From: CS4-C045 sp963844115
GTDB taxonomy: Bacteria; Planctomycetota; Planctomycetia; Pirellulales; UBA7805
Assembly (NCBI GenBank): GCA_963844115.1
Contig: CAWJNN010000009.1
Span: forward strand, 1 to 64,000
Direction: 5' to 3'
Length of the DNA stretch: 64,000 bases
Positions 42,731 to 53,460 of the stretch are shown here, in pieces (the stretch's first letter is position 1; each line of letters opens with the position of its first letter). The translations under genes and the position numbers were made by a program. Below the pieces are notes generated by a model that did not search any database, was not told the DNA's origin, and saw nothing but the letters and a program-made list of their open reading frames with translations.

Positions 42731-44767
42731 ATGATGCGTGTCCTGGGAATACCCTTCATGGCGGTGGTAGTGGCCGTCAGTTGGGCGGCCAACGCTGACG
42801 CCGGTTACTGCGGTGCTGCCCGATTTCGGTGCTGCGTCCCGCGCTGCTGTGCGGTCAGTCAGCAATGTCATACGGTCATGAAAACCGTACGCTGCGTGGT
42901 TCATGAACCACAGCAATTCACCTGTTACAAGACAGTAACAAAACCCGTTTGTGAAACGAAGATTGTCAATTGTGTAAGGCACGTGCGAGAGACTTGCTAT
43001 CGTGATTGCACTTACACGGTCTGCAAGCCAGTTTATGAGACCAAGACGCGAACCGTGAACTACACGGTCTGCAAACCCGTCTGGGAGACCAAGACGCGGA
43101 CGGTAAACTACACGGTCTGCAAACCCGTCTACGAAACCAGGACGCGCACCTACACGGTCTGCAATCCGGTCTGGGAAACGCGAACTCGGCAAGTACCTTA
43201 CACGGTCTGCAAGCCGGTCCACGAAACGAAAACGCGCACCTACACCGTGTGCAAGCCGGTTTGGGAAACGCGAACTCGGCAAGTTCCTTACACGGTCTGT
43301 AAGCCTGTCTACGAAACCAAGACGCGCACCTACACCGTCTGCAATCCGGTCTGGGAAACGCGAACTCGGCAAGTACCTTATACGGTCTGCAAGCCTGTGT
43401 ACGAAACCAAGACGCGAACCTACACGGTCTGCAAGCCGGTTTGGGAAACGAAAACGCGAACGGTCAACTACACGGTCTGCAAGCCTGTGTACGAAACCAA
43501 GACGCGAACCTACACCGTGTGCAAGCCGGTTTGGGAAACGCGATCGAAGACCGTCAACTACACGGTCTGCAACCCGGTCTGGGAAACTCGGACCAAAACG
43601 ATCAACTACACCGTCCGTCGCGCGGTCCACGAGACCAAACTGCGAACGGTTTGCTATACAGTCTGCAAGCCCGTCCACACCACCAAGACCGTCAAGGTTT
43701 GTTGTGGTCGATGGGAGACGAATATCAGCTCTTGCCCCGGTCCGGTCGTGACCAAGTGCGTTCAAGATCCGGGCTGCTGGAAATGGGATCCGTGCTGCTG
43801 CCGATGCATTTACTGCCCCGGCCCGTGCCGCACGGTTCAAGTCCAGTGCCCGCCGGTCAAAGTTTGCCGACGCGTTTGGGTCCCGGAAGTCCGCCATAAG
43901 ACGATCAACTGCGTCAAGTACGTGAACCAGACTTGCACCAAGCAGGTTCCTTACACGTGCTGCCGCTACGTCTGTGAGCAAAAGACTCGGACCTGCTGTT
44001 ACAAGGTGTGCCGCATGGTTCCGGAAACCCGGACGAAGACGTGCTGCTACCGCGTCTGCAAGATGGTTCCGGAAACGCGTACGTGCACCTACAAGGTTTG
44101 CCATATGGTTCCGGAAACTCGCACCAAGACGTGCTGCTACCGCGTCTGCCATATGGTTCCGGAAACCCGTACATGCAACTACAAGGTTTGCCGCATGGTT
44201 TCGGAACAGCGAGTGAAGACGTGCTGCTACCGCGTCTGCAAGATGGTTCCGGAAACTCGTACGTGTACCTACAACGTTTGCCGTATGGTTCCGGAGCAGC
44301 GAATGAAGACGTGCACCTACCGCGTCTGTAAGATGGTCCCGGAAACCCGTACGTGCAATTACACTGTTTGCCATCTGGTTCCGGAACAGCGAGTGAAGAC
44401 GTGTACCTACCGCGTCTGCACGATGGTCCCGGAAACCCGTACGTGCAATTACAAGGTTTGCCGTATGGTTCCTGAGACCCGTACCAAGACCTGCTGCTAC
44501 AAGGTCTGCCATATGGTTCCTGAGACCCGTACCAAGACCTGCTGCTATAAGGTCTGCCGCATGGTGCCTCAGACATGCACGAAGTCGGTGCCGTACACGG
44601 TCTGCAAGCCCGTGAACTACACCAAGACCATCAATGTCACTCGTTGCGTCACCGAAAAGGTGCCGTACACGGTCACGCGTTGCGTGCCAAAAGTTGTCTG
44701 CAAGCAAGTACCGGTAAAGGTTTGCTGCCCGGTACCGACCTGCTGTGACCCGTGCAATTGCCCGTAA
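42731..44767 (+). CDS. Cysteine-rich YTV-repeat cell-wall protein
   Basis: 678 residues with a signal peptide (VLGIPFMAVVVAVSWAANAD). Two repeat blocks make up nearly all of the mature protein: YTVCKPVYETKTRT-type units (about residues 95-310) and YRVCKMVPETRT-type units (about 415-620), separated by a Cys/Pro-rich region (CCCRCIYCPGPCRTVQVQCP). This matches the YTV (PF07639) family described in planctomycete cell walls, thought to be disulfide cross-linked. The start has a very strong ribosome-binding site, AGGAGGAGG, seven bases before ATG, consistent with high expression. A terminator lies at 44880. Confidence 0.93.
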   Translation: MMRVLGIPFMAVVVAVSWAANADAGYCGAARFRCCVPRCCAVSQQCHTVMKTVRCVVHEPQQFTCYKTVTKPVCETKIVNCVRHVRETCYRDCTYTVCKPVYETKTRTVNYTVCKPVWETKTRTVNYTVCKPVYETRTRTYTVCNPVWETRTRQVPYTVCKPVHETKTRTYTVCKPVWETRTRQVPYTVCKPVYETKTRTYTVCNPVWETRTRQVPYTVCKPVYETKTRTYTVCKPVWETKTRTVNYTVCKPVYETKTRTYTVCKPVWETRSKTVNYTVCNPVWETRTKTINYTVRRAVHETKLRTVCYTVCKPVHTTKTVKVCCGRWETNISSCPGPVVTKCVQDPGCWKWDPCCCRCIYCPGPCRTVQVQCPPVKVCRRVWVPEVRHKTINCVKYVNQTCTKQVPYTCCRYVCEQKTRTCCYKVCRMVPETRTKTCCYRVCKMVPETRTCTYKVCHMVPETRTKTCCYRVCHMVPETRTCNYKVCRMVSEQRVKTCCYRVCKMVPETRTCTYNVCRMVPEQRMKTCTYRVCKMVPETRTCNYTVCHLVPEQRVKTCTYRVCTMVPETRTCNYKVCRMVPETRTKTCCYKVCHMVPETRTKTCCYKVCRMVPQTCTKSVPYTVCKPVNYTKTINVTRCVTEKVPYTVTRCVPKVVCKQVPVKVCCPVPTCCDPCNCP

Positions 44768-44879
44768 GGGAGGTTGCCACGGCTGCGACGGCTAATTGCC
44801 GACCGCAGATCCAACGAGAGTTGGTGTTAGAAGTTTGATTTGCCTTTGGCTAGCCTTCTTGGGCAAATACTAGTCATCC

Positions 44880-44917
44880 AAAGCGGTCCGTTCCATCGGG
44901 AGCGGGCCGCTTTTTTT
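44880..44917 (+). terminator. Intrinsic terminator after the YTV gene
   Basis: AAGCGGTCC pairs with GGGCCGCTT (one G-T pair), followed by a T run to about 44917. Confidence 0.85.
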
Positions 44918-44978
44918 CGTTTTGTTCATGAATCGTTGTCTTGCGGGGCGATGCAAATCGAATAACCGGAGTATTTGC

Positions 44979-47900
44979 ATGGATGCAGTTGACGGAACTC
45001 GTTCTGGACGGAAGCGACGCAGACGGTTCACCACGCTTTTTCTGTTGTTATTGCTAGCACTCGTAGCGTGGTTCTTGCCAGCCATCGTAGCGCGGACCTC
45101 GTTGGGCGATCGGTTGCTCGCCGTTGCTGTACCGGAATTCGCAGGGCAGGTAAAAGTCGAACAGATGCACCTGGGCTGGCTGTCGCCGGTGCGATTCCAA
45201 GGCGTAAATATCGTCGACCATGTGGGCGAATCGGTCCTGCAGGTCGAGCAGGTCGTGTGCAAGGGGCGGCTGATTGATTTGTTGTTTTCCGGAACGGATG
45301 GCTTGCACATCGAGGTCCGAAATCCACACCTGGTATGCAAGTTGCGCCACGGTTCCAGCAATATCGAAGAGCTGCTGCAGCCGCTATTGGACGAGCCCGC
45401 CGAGTCCAGTAGCCAAAATAAACTCACCATGGAAGTCCAGGGTGGCATCGTCGAGTTGCACGACGACCAGACGGGCCTGCACAGTACCCTTGAGGATCTG
45501 GATCTGGTTTTTAAGCAATACCAGACCGATGAAAAGCCACTGTCGTTGTCGCTGGTCGTTAACGTTCGATCGGCGGGCGAGCACCGTGGCACCGTCGATG
45601 CACAGATTGATTGTTTTCAGCCTGCCGGCGATAACGTCTTTGCGCGGTGCCGGATCCCTGCAATGCGATCAGGTCGCGATCGAAGCATTACAGCCACTGA
45701 TGGGTCGCTTTACCCAAGGTGCGCGGCTGGCTGGGATTCAAACGACGGACCTGAAAGCGTCGTGGGACCTGGCGGAGGATGAACCGCGGTTTGATGTCGT
45801 CGGAGAGCTGGAAGGTATCGACTGGATCGTGGACGTTCCCGCGCTCTTTGATCAGCAACCATTGCGTGTCGATGGGCTGCGTTCTCGGCTGGATCTTCAA
45901 TGGAAAGCGGGGCATTTGTATGTTCGCCGCTGCAATGTTGACTCCCATCTGGCTCAATTCACTGCGGAAGGTGATCTGAATCTGGACCGCCTGGGACAAG
46001 AGAAGCCGACGTCGCTGATCGATAATAATTGCCACATTAAGGGCCGCTTGAATTTAGCGGAACTGGCGTCCAAAGCCCCCAGGCTATTGCGATTGCGGGA
46101 AGATACACAAATCACCGCAGGGGAACTCGTCGTCGACCTGACCAGCATTGCGGAAGGCGGCTCTCATTCCTGGAAAGGGACCCTGGTAACCAACAATTTG
46201 CAGGCCATGGCTTCGGGCCGTCCACTGCGCTGGGAGCAACCGCTACAGCTTTCAATAGACGCGAAACATCCTCACGGTGAACCGATCGCGGGACACCTAA
46301 CCTGTGAGTCAGAATTTCTCCAGGTCAAAGCGGAAGGATCGTTACACAACGCCTCGGTTTCGGTGAACGCAGACCTGGACCGCCTGGCCAACGATCTTCG
46401 TCAGTTGATCGATTGGGGTGACCTGAAAATCGCCGGGCAGGTCAACGGCCAGCTGGATGTGAGTCACGATCAGGACGGTCGTTTTGACGCCAAAGGGCAG
46501 GTCGCAATGAAACAATTTCGGCTGGAGTTGCCGGGGCAACGACCGCTAGTCGAACCCCGTCTTACGTTGACGTACGGTACTTCCGGCGTGGCGACCGCAC
46601 AGGGGCTTGCTGAGCTGGCGAGTGCAAATCTTCAGCTGTTTTCCGGTAGTGATCAACTCGACTTTCGACTGCGTTCGCCCGTTCGCGGACCGGTCTCCAA
46701 TGCGGTATGGCCTGTTGCCGTTGATGTCAAAGGTGGCCTGGCAACGTGGCTTCCCCGTTTGCAACCGTGGATTCCGCTCAACCAATGGCAAGTCCGAGGT
46801 GACATCCATGCCCAGTGCGAGGCCGATATTGCTTCCGACGAAATTGTCGTGCAGCAGGCGAAGGTTTCCGTCGAACGACTCCAGGCCGGTAACGGCCAGG
46901 TCGTCATCCAGGAACCGCGGGCTCTATTGGTTAGCTCTGGGCGCTGGAAACGCGACAGCGGGACCATCGTGTCCGATCTGACCACGCTTGCCTCCAGCAG
47001 CTTGGCGATTCGTGCCGACCGATTCTCATTAACGCCGCCAAATCTCACGGAGGGACATTCGCTAAGCGTCCGTGGAGATTTGGCCTTGCGGGGCGATATT
47101 GCGCAGTTGGAATCCTGGTTTGCTGCCAACCGCAACCAGCAAGCGACGCGCTATGCAGGTCAAATTGTTGCGTATGCCCGATTTAGCGCCGACGCAAAGA
47201 CAACGCAGGCCCAATGGGATGCCCGAATCGATGACTTTGCGGTGTTTCAAATGAACGCTGCTGCTTCATCCCATTTAAGGACGACCAGTGAGTCGGAGAG
47301 TCGTCGACCATCGTCGGGCGGTTGGAGCAAGGTGTGGACCGATCCGAAAATCGTGATGACGGGCAGCGGCAGCTACGACGGCCAGGAGGATCGTTTAGCG
47401 GTAGATGACGTGACGTTGAAATCCGAAGCGATTCATTTGCAGCGGACGAAGGCGGTTGTCCAGCAGCTAACAACGACCGCGGATGTCGAGATGTCCGGAG
47501 AATATCAGTACGACCTGGCGGCTCTGCGTGGCCTGTTAATACCGTCGGCCGGGGACAAGATTGTTGTCGCTGGCCAAGGGACACGTCCGTTTCACTTCCG
47601 CGGATCCGTCGGTCAGATAATCGCCTCGACGACAGTCCCGGCAGAAAACAGGGCACCGGGAGATAGCAGCTGGTCGCAACTGATCGCCGAGGCGTCGGTA
47701 GGATGGGATCGTCTTGAGGCGTATGGATTAGTGCTCGGTGCGAGCGAAGCCCACGGCGTCTTGGAACACGGAATTGTTCAATTTAAGCCCATTCGGACGA
47801 CGTTGAACGGCGGCCAGTTGGATCTATCGTCGGCGCTCAGACTTCAGGAACGCAACAGCGTCCTGACGGTTGATGCTGGTCCCGTCGTCAAGTCGTCGCG

Positions 47901-48564
47901 AATTTCTCCAGAAGTATGTCAGTCCTGGCTCCAATACATAGCTCCACTGCTCGCAAATTCGACTCGCGCCGAAGGCGAGTTTTCCCTCGACCTGCATCGG
48001 GCCGCAATTCCCGTAAATGCCCCTCAAAACAGCGACATTGCCGGGGTCGTCACGATCCACTCTGCCCAGGTGAGTCCTGGTCCCATGGCCGAACAACTTG
48101 TCGCCATCGCCCGCCAGATCGAGACAGTGATGAAACGAGGTTCGCTGAACGGCAGCGGCGGCGGCCGCTCGACCGAATTGATCCTCAAAACGCAGAGAGT
48201 GGCTTTCGTCGTCGTTGACCAGACGGTATCGCATAACGGTTTTCAGGTGGAGATCGGTGACGTTTTGATTGAGACCTCTGGTGTTGTTGGAATGGAGGGA
48301 TCGCTGCAAGTCATCGCCGAAGTTCCGATTCGTGACAGCTGGGTCGAGCGTGATCGGTATCTGGCGTCCTTGAAGGGACAAACACTGAAGTTTCCCATCA
48401 CAGGGACGATTTCCCGTCCGAAGGTCGACAACCGCGCGTTAACCGATATCGCTCGTCAGATGGCCGCTAGTGCGGCTGGCGGGTTACTGGATGACGCGAT
48501 CAATAAGGGCGTGCAAAAGGGACTCGGCGATCTCTTCAAGCAGGGTCCCAAGCAGGGTCGATAG
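44979..48564 (+). CDS. AsmA/TamB-like giant inner-membrane-anchored protein, frameshifted
   Basis: About 1195 residues. A basic N-terminus and one membrane helix (RFTTLFLLLLLALVAWFLPA) are followed by long beta-rich repetitive sequence of the AsmA/bridge-like lipid-transport type, starting VKVEQMHLGWLSPVRFQGVN and ending with FPITGTISRPKVDNRALTDI and a helical tail. Frame changes near 45650, after which homology-like sequence (LQCDQVAIEALQPLMGRF) continues unbroken to 48564. Such proteins span the periplasm and carry or organise lipids. No partner gene is adjacent; ffh follows. Confidence 0.7.
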
Positions 48565-48729
48565 GCGACCTGTTTTCAGCTTAATTTCCGATGTCGTGGG
48601 CGGCGGTTGCGGATTGCCAGCAGCCCTCAATTTGCGGTATATTGTGGGATTATCCGCAGGCGATCCCTCCTGAAAAGGGAGGCGTCAATTCTTTTTCCCC
48701 TGGTGCCGACCGGGGCACTCCCCACCGTC

Positions 48730-50223
48730 ATGTTCGACGCCCTACAAGAGAACTTATCGACCGCTCTCCGCTCATTGCGTGGAAAGGGCAAGCTGTCCGA
48801 GTCGAACATGCGCGATGGGCTGGGTCAAGTCCGTGAAGCGTTGCTGGAAGCCGACGTCAGTTTACCCGTCGTCAAAGACTTCATGGAACGGGTAGGCGAA
48901 CAGTCGCTGGGCGAGCGGGTGCTCAAATCGCTCGATCCAAGTCAACAGGTCGTCGGTATTGTCCACCAGGAATTGATCAACTTGATGGGCCCGGTGGACC
49001 ATTCGCTGCATCTGAAACCTGGGCTGACCGTGCTGATGTTGTGCGGCCTGCAGGGTTCGGGGAAGACAACGTCCTGTGCCAAGTTGGCGATGTTGGTCAA
49101 GCGTCAGAACAAACGTCCCATGCTTTGCGCCGCTGACTTGCAGCGTCCTGCGGCGATCGACCAACTGCACGTCCTGGGCGAACAGATCAACGTCCCGGTG
49201 TATTCCGACCGGGAGAATCGTAATGCGGTGAGCGTTTGCCAGGCGGCGGTTGCCGAGGCCAAACGACGGGATGTCGACGTCATGATCCTCGACACGGCCG
49301 GCCGGTTGGCCATTGACGAAGAGCTGATGGCCGAATTGTCTGAGATCGAGCGCCGCGTGAATCCAGATCAGGTCTATCTGGTCGTTGACGCAATGACGGG
49401 CCAGGACGCTGTCCATAGCGCCAAGGGCTTTAATGACGCCCTGGAGCTGGACGGATGCATTATGACCAAGATGGATGGAGACGCGCGCGGCGGCGCGGCG
49501 CTTTCGGTCAAGCACGTCACCAACGTTCCAATCAAGTTCATGGGGACCGGCGAACAGATTGAAGCGCTGGAGGAATTTCATCCTGACCGGCTAGCGGGCC
49601 GCATCTTAGGGATGGGGGATGTGCTGAGCCTGGTCGAGCAGGCGCAGCATAAGCTGGACCAGGACGAGATGGCTCGGCAGGAAGAGCGACTGCGGAAGGG
49701 TGAGTTTACACTGGACGATTTCCGCCAACAGCTGACGCAAGTCACGAAGTTAGGTCCCATGCGTAAAGTGATGGGCATGATGGGCATGGACGGCGGCATG
49801 AGCGAAATGATGGACGGGATGGATGTCGACAGGGATATGAAGCGACTGTTCGGGATCATCGATTCGATGACCCATGACGAACGCCGCAATCCCACAAAGG
49901 TCATTGACCAGAGTCGTCGGCGCCGTATCGCTGAGGGTGCGGGAGTTGCTCCTAATGAAGTCAACGACCTGGTCAAGCAGTTCGACGGCATGGCCAGCAT
50001 GATGAAACAGATGGCTGGCAAGGGAATACGCGAGCGGATGAAGATGGCTCGGGAGATGCAGAAGCAGGCCATGGCCGACCCCGGTGGAACACTCAGCAAA
50101 CAGAAGATCAGCACCGGCAAGCGGCTGAGTCCCAAGGAAAAGCAGAAGCTTAAAAAACAGCGAGAAAAGGAGGCTCGGCGAGGCAAGCGGGAGTCGAGAG
50201 CAGGACAAAAACCAGTAGAATAG
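48730..50223 (+). CDS. ffh: Signal recognition particle protein Ffh (SRP54)
   Basis: 497 residues. N domain from MFDALQENLSTALRSLRGKG; GTPase G1 GLQGSGKTTSCAKLA, G3 LDTAGRLAID, G4 TKMDGDARGGAALS; methionine-rich M domain with MGMMGMDGGMSEMMDGMD that binds signal sequences and 4.5S RNA. The tail is strongly basic. ATG at 48730 is chosen by homology; upstream in-frame codons add unrelated sequence. It opens the widely conserved ffh-rpsP-trmD-rplS group. Confidence 0.97.
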   Translation: MFDALQENLSTALRSLRGKGKLSESNMRDGLGQVREALLEADVSLPVVKDFMERVGEQSLGERVLKSLDPSQQVVGIVHQELINLMGPVDHSLHLKPGLTVLMLCGLQGSGKTTSCAKLAMLVKRQNKRPMLCAADLQRPAAIDQLHVLGEQINVPVYSDRENRNAVSVCQAAVAEAKRRDVDVMILDTAGRLAIDEELMAELSEIERRVNPDQVYLVVDAMTGQDAVHSAKGFNDALELDGCIMTKMDGDARGGAALSVKHVTNVPIKFMGTGEQIEALEEFHPDRLAGRILGMGDVLSLVEQAQHKLDQDEMARQEERLRKGEFTLDDFRQQLTQVTKLGPMRKVMGMMGMDGGMSEMMDGMDVDRDMKRLFGIIDSMTHDERRNPTKVIDQSRRRRIAEGAGVAPNEVNDLVKQFDGMASMMKQMAGKGIRERMKMAREMQKQAMADPGGTLSKQKISTGKRLSPKEKQKLKKQREKEARRGKRESRAGQKPVE

Positions 50224-50307
50224 TGGATCTTGGCGCCCTACGCGTCAGGCGGAAACCTTCATACACTTAATGGTCGGCCAAGCAACCGTCTAATTTGGGA
50301 GAATCGA

Positions 50308-50870
50308 GTGGCAGTCAGAATACGAATGAAGAAGTTGGGTCGCAAGCACCGCCCGTTCTATCGCATTTGCGCGGTAGATAGCCGATCGCCGCGCGACGGT
50401 CGTGTGATTGAAGAATTGGGCACCTACGATACGTCCATCGCGGATACTGATGCACGTTGCTCAATAAAGGGCGAAAGGGTGCAGTATTGGCTCGGTGTCG
50501 GTGCTCAGCCGTCCGACAAAGTCCGCGTCCTGGTCAAGAAGTATGGTCTGAACGGCACGCACCTCGACGCGCAGGCGGCAGCCCGCGAACGCATGGCCCT
50601 GCCGAAGGCAATTCCAGATCCAGGCGAACCCGCGTTTAAACTGGAACCGAAGGCACCCAAGGCCGAAGCAGGACCTGACGCTGCCGCAGCGCAGGCGCCG
50701 TCGCAGCGCCGGCGGAGACGCCTGCTTCCGACGCGGCCGAAACCGCCGTGGAAGCACCAGCTGCGGAAGCACCAGCGGCAGAAGCACCTGCGAACGATGC
50801 ATCTTCAGAACCAGCTGTGGAATCAAGCGATACGGAGACAGCAGTAGCGGAAGACAAGAAAACCGAGTGA
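50308..50870 (+). CDS. rpsP: 30S ribosomal protein S16 with Ala/Glu-rich tail, frameshifted in the tail
   Basis: From a GTG at 50308 the S16 core is complete: VRIRMKKLGRKHRPFYRICA, VIEELGTYDTS, GERVQYWLGVGAQPSDKVRV. A long extension follows. As written it turns into Arg-rich nonsense near 50700, but one frame over the tail reads AAPAETPASDAAETAVEAPA and onward to TGA at 50870, the usual acidic Ala/Glu tail of planctomycete S16. A one-base indel near 50700 explains this. The stop is six bases before trmD. Confidence 0.9.
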
Positions 50871-50876
50871 TTGCCG

Positions 50877-51566
50877 ATGCGCTTCGATGTGCTGACCCTA
50901 TTTCCGGAAATGTTTACGGGATACATGGGACAGAGCCTGCTGAAGCGGGCGATTGACAACGAACTGGTACAGATTGAACTTCACAACATCCGCGACTGGG
51001 CGAAAGACAAACACAAGTCCGTTGACGACCGGCCCTACGGCGGTGGACCCGGAATGGTCTTGAAGGTTGAACCGGTCGTTGAAGGTGTCGAGGAAGTCCG
51101 TAAGGCGTCGGAGGTAAGTGGTCACCTGGTGATGTTAACGCCGCAGGGTCGACGACTTGAACAGGCGGGTGTTGAGGAGTTAGCGAAACACAAGCGACTG
51201 ATTTTGTTGTGCGGTCGCTACGAGGGATTTGATGAACGTATTCGGCTGCTTTTGCAGCCGCAGGAGATTTCGGTCGGAGACTATGTCCTGAATGGCGGTG
51301 AAGTCGCTGCCATGGTGGTAATCGATACCGTGGTTCGACTGATACCGGGAGTGCTAGGCGACGAACAGAGCGCTGTCTGCGATTCCTTTTCGGGAGTGAA
51401 CCGGCACTTATTGGAAGGTTCGCAGTACACGCGACCTCGGGAATTTAGGGGTCACAACGTGCCGGAGGTGTTATTGGGCGGCAACCATGAAGCAATTGCC
51501 GCTTGGCGGCGCGAGCAGAGCATCGAGCGGACGAAGACACGAAGATCCGATCTGCTAAACGAATAA
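50877..51566 (+). CDS. trmD: tRNA (guanine-N1)-methyltransferase TrmD
   Basis: 229 residues. MRFDVLTLFPEMFTGY, AKDKHKSVDDRPYGGGPGMV, ILLCGRYEGFDERIRL and EISVGDYVLNGGEVAAMVVI match TrmD, whose trefoil knot lies in the last two segments. It methylates G37 of tRNAs with G36, preventing +1 frameshifting. ATG at 50877 gives the family's normal N-terminus. The intact gene sits between rpsP and rplS. Confidence 0.97.
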   Translation: MRFDVLTLFPEMFTGYMGQSLLKRAIDNELVQIELHNIRDWAKDKHKSVDDRPYGGGPGMVLKVEPVVEGVEEVRKASEVSGHLVMLTPQGRRLEQAGVEELAKHKRLILLCGRYEGFDERIRLLLQPQEISVGDYVLNGGEVAAMVVIDTVVRLIPGVLGDEQSAVCDSFSGVNRHLLEGSQYTRPREFRGHNVPEVLLGGNHEAIAAWRREQSIERTKTRRSDLLNE

Positions 51567-51656
51567 ACGAGTCAAAAACGAAGTTCGGTCGACTTGCGGT
51601 TGAGCACATTTTAAGGGCGACGCAGTCGGCGGATTTAGACCAAGGTGAGGATAAGA

Positions 51657-52031
51657 ATGAGCGAGAATCTTCTTGAAAGAGTCGAAGCGACAAGTCGTAA
51701 GAAAGCACCGCCCGTGTTTGAAATCGGCGATACGGTTGATGTCCATACGCGGATCATGGAAGGCGAAAAGGAGCGTATCCAGATTTTTAGCGGGATCGTG
51801 ATTGCGATGAGCGGTTCGGGTACTCGTGAAATGTTCACAGTACGGCGAATCGTGCAAGGCGAGGGTGTCGAGCGAAAGTTTCCGCTACATTCACCCCGAA
51901 TTGCCAACGTCGAAGTCAAGCGAAGCGGCGTGGTTCGTCGCGCTAAGCTCTACTATCTGCGGGACCGAATTGGTAAAGCCGTACGTCTGAAGGAACGCCG
52001 CGTTGACCGCAGGGAGAAGTCAGAGAAATAA
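51657..52031 (+). CDS. rplS: 50S ribosomal protein L19
   Basis: 124 residues: FEIGDTVDVHTRIMEGEKER, IQIFSGIVIAMSGSGTREMF, TVRRIVQGEGVERKFPLHSP and LYYLRDRIGKAVRLKERR. It bridges the two ribosomal subunits. ATG at 51657 is used; ATAAG upstream is a weak ribosome-binding site. Part of the ffh-rpsP-trmD-rplS operon. Confidence 0.97.
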   Translation: MSENLLERVEATSRKKAPPVFEIGDTVDVHTRIMEGEKERIQIFSGIVIAMSGSGTREMFTVRRIVQGEGVERKFPLHSPRIANVEVKRSGVVRRAKLYYLRDRIGKAVRLKERRVDRREKSEK

Positions 52032-52080
52032 CTGAGCGAAGCCTGTGAGGGGTTTGCCTGAGCAAGAATAACGTGCGGTC

Positions 52081-52506
52081 ATGTGGCGTAATTGGCTACC
52101 CGTAAGACGCCGTCGTCGCTCGCTGGGAGAACGCGGCGAAACAGCCTCCGCAAAATTCCTGGCAAAGTTGGGTTACAAGATCGTAGCCCGTGGCGATCGC
52201 GACGGAATAGGCGAACTGGATATCGTCGCGGTCGACATGCGTGATTCGCGTGGACCAACCGTGGTTTTCGTCGAAGTCAAGACCCGAATTAACCACGATG
52301 CAGGGCACCCAACGGAAGCGGTCGACATTGACAAACAGCGTCAACTGACGCGCGTCGCGCTCTCCTATTCGAAACGGCACGGATTGCTCGACTACCCCTC
52401 TCGCTTCGATGTCGTCGCGGTGACGTGGCCCCCCGATCAAAAATCGCCGACAATCGAACACTTCATGCACGCGTTCGAAGCAGCTGAATTGGGCCAGATA
52501 TTTTAG
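52081..52506 (+). CDS. yraN: UPF0102/YraN endonuclease-fold protein
   Basis: 141 residues. LGERGETASAKFLAKLGYKI, the nuclease-like core ELDIVAVDMRDSRGPTVVFV with EVKTR, and AVDIDKQRQLTRVALSYSKR match the UPF0102 family (restriction-endonuclease-like fold, E-x-D...EVK). Exact role unknown. It commonly follows rplS or rnhB in bacteria, as here, 50 bp downstream of rplS. Confidence 0.92.
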   Translation: MWRNWLPVRRRRRSLGERGETASAKFLAKLGYKIVARGDRDGIGELDIVAVDMRDSRGPTVVFVEVKTRINHDAGHPTEAVDIDKQRQLTRVALSYSKRHGLLDYPSRFDVVAVTWPPDQKSPTIEHFMHAFEAAELGQIF

Positions 52507-52706
52507 TGGCGAGTGGATCCGTGGAGCCGTTTTCCCCAGCTAACTCCGTGCTCCTTACGCTAAGCCCCCGGACTCCCACGATCTCAGCGAACCGGTCGCG
52601 GTCTTGTTGCGTAGAATTAAATGAAACGGCCCAAGCCTCATTTCGAGGGTGGGTAACAATCGTGCGTAAGTTGTACGGCGATTTACACTTAGACAAGGAG
52701 ATGGAT

Positions 52707-53177
52707 ATGGCTTTGTTCATCAAGAAGGGCGGGTCTCTAATCCCGCGGCGCGACGAACTCTTTGCGCCATTCGAAACCGCAATCGATCGAATGGTGGACG
52801 ATTTCTTTGGGAATGATTTTTTGGACGGATTGAAACGTGCACGTTTTCCCAGGCTGAATGCCTTCGAACGCGATGGCCAGTGGGTCATCCAGGCTGGCGT
52901 ACCGGGCGTTCAGGCCGACGATCTGGACGTCGAAGTGTCCGAAGGTGTTGTGACCATTAGCGGAAAAATGGAATCCGCTACGGAGGACAAGGACGTCAAC
53001 TATTACGTGCGTGAACTCTCCAGCAAGTCGTTCCGGCGGCAGATCCGACTGCCCGAAACGATCGAAGGTGATCCGGAGGCAGTCCTCAAGGACGGCATGC
53101 TAACATTGTCCTGGAATACCAAAAAGGAAATTGCCGAAGAGGTGAAGTCCAGAAAGATCGATGTGCGTTCCGATTAG
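52707..53177 (+). CDS. Hsp20/alpha-crystallin small heat-shock protein
   Basis: 156 residues. The N-terminal arm includes FAPFETAIDRMVDDFFGNDF; the alpha-crystallin domain has WVIQAGVPGVQADDLDVEVS, VVTISGKMESA and FRRQIRLPETIEGDPEAVLK with DGMLTLSWNTKK. It binds unfolding proteins as an oligomer. AAGGAG at 52695-52700, six bases before the ATG at 52707, decides the start against the ATG at 52701. No CIRCE element is visible upstream. Confidence 0.92.
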   Translation: MALFIKKGGSLIPRRDELFAPFETAIDRMVDDFFGNDFLDGLKRARFPRLNAFERDGQWVIQAGVPGVQADDLDVEVSEGVVTISGKMESATEDKDVNYYVRELSSKSFRRQIRLPETIEGDPEAVLKDGMLTLSWNTKKEIAEEVKSRKIDVRSD

Positions 53178-53205
53178 CCGAATTGCCTCGATAGGCTGAA
53201 CGAAC

Positions 53206-53241
53206 GGGGGCCGAAGCACACTGCTTCGGTCCCCTTTATTT
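53206..53241 (+). terminator. Intrinsic terminator after hsp20
   Basis: GGGGGCCGAAGCA pairs with TGCTTCGGTCCCC over 13 positions (one G-T) with a three-base loop, then TTTATTT. Confidence 0.9.
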
Positions 53242-53460
53242 GGTCCTCGTCCTAGAGTGGTTCGCCATGCTGCGCCAGCGGCGGTTTGCGGATATCGGCA
53301 AAGTCGCCGCTTTTTACCAGGTCCGGCAGGTGCTCGATTGCAGTGGACACCCGGTTGGCCGCGTCGCGTGGCGCCGGCATTTTGATGGATGGTCAGCGGA
53401 AATTCCGGCGATGATGCAGCGATGATGCCGCGTTGACGCAATGCGACCGAGCGAGGCAGG
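53242..53460. other. Gap between convergent hsp20 and map genes
   Basis: A 42-codon minus-strand frame (53252-53380, beginning MPAPRDAANRVSTAIEHLP) has protein-like composition but no recognisable family or ribosome-binding site, so it is not called as a gene. Nothing else is seen. Confidence 0.35.

Noticed and set aside
42644..44707. Very long minus-strand open frame (687 codons) opposite the YTV gene
   Set aside because: It mirrors the repeats of the YTV gene, has no family match, and lacks a ribosome-binding site; the + strand has signal peptide, SD site and known family.
53252..53380. 42-codon minus-strand frame between hsp20 and map
   Set aside because: Composition is protein-like, but there is no ribosome-binding site, family or conserved position.
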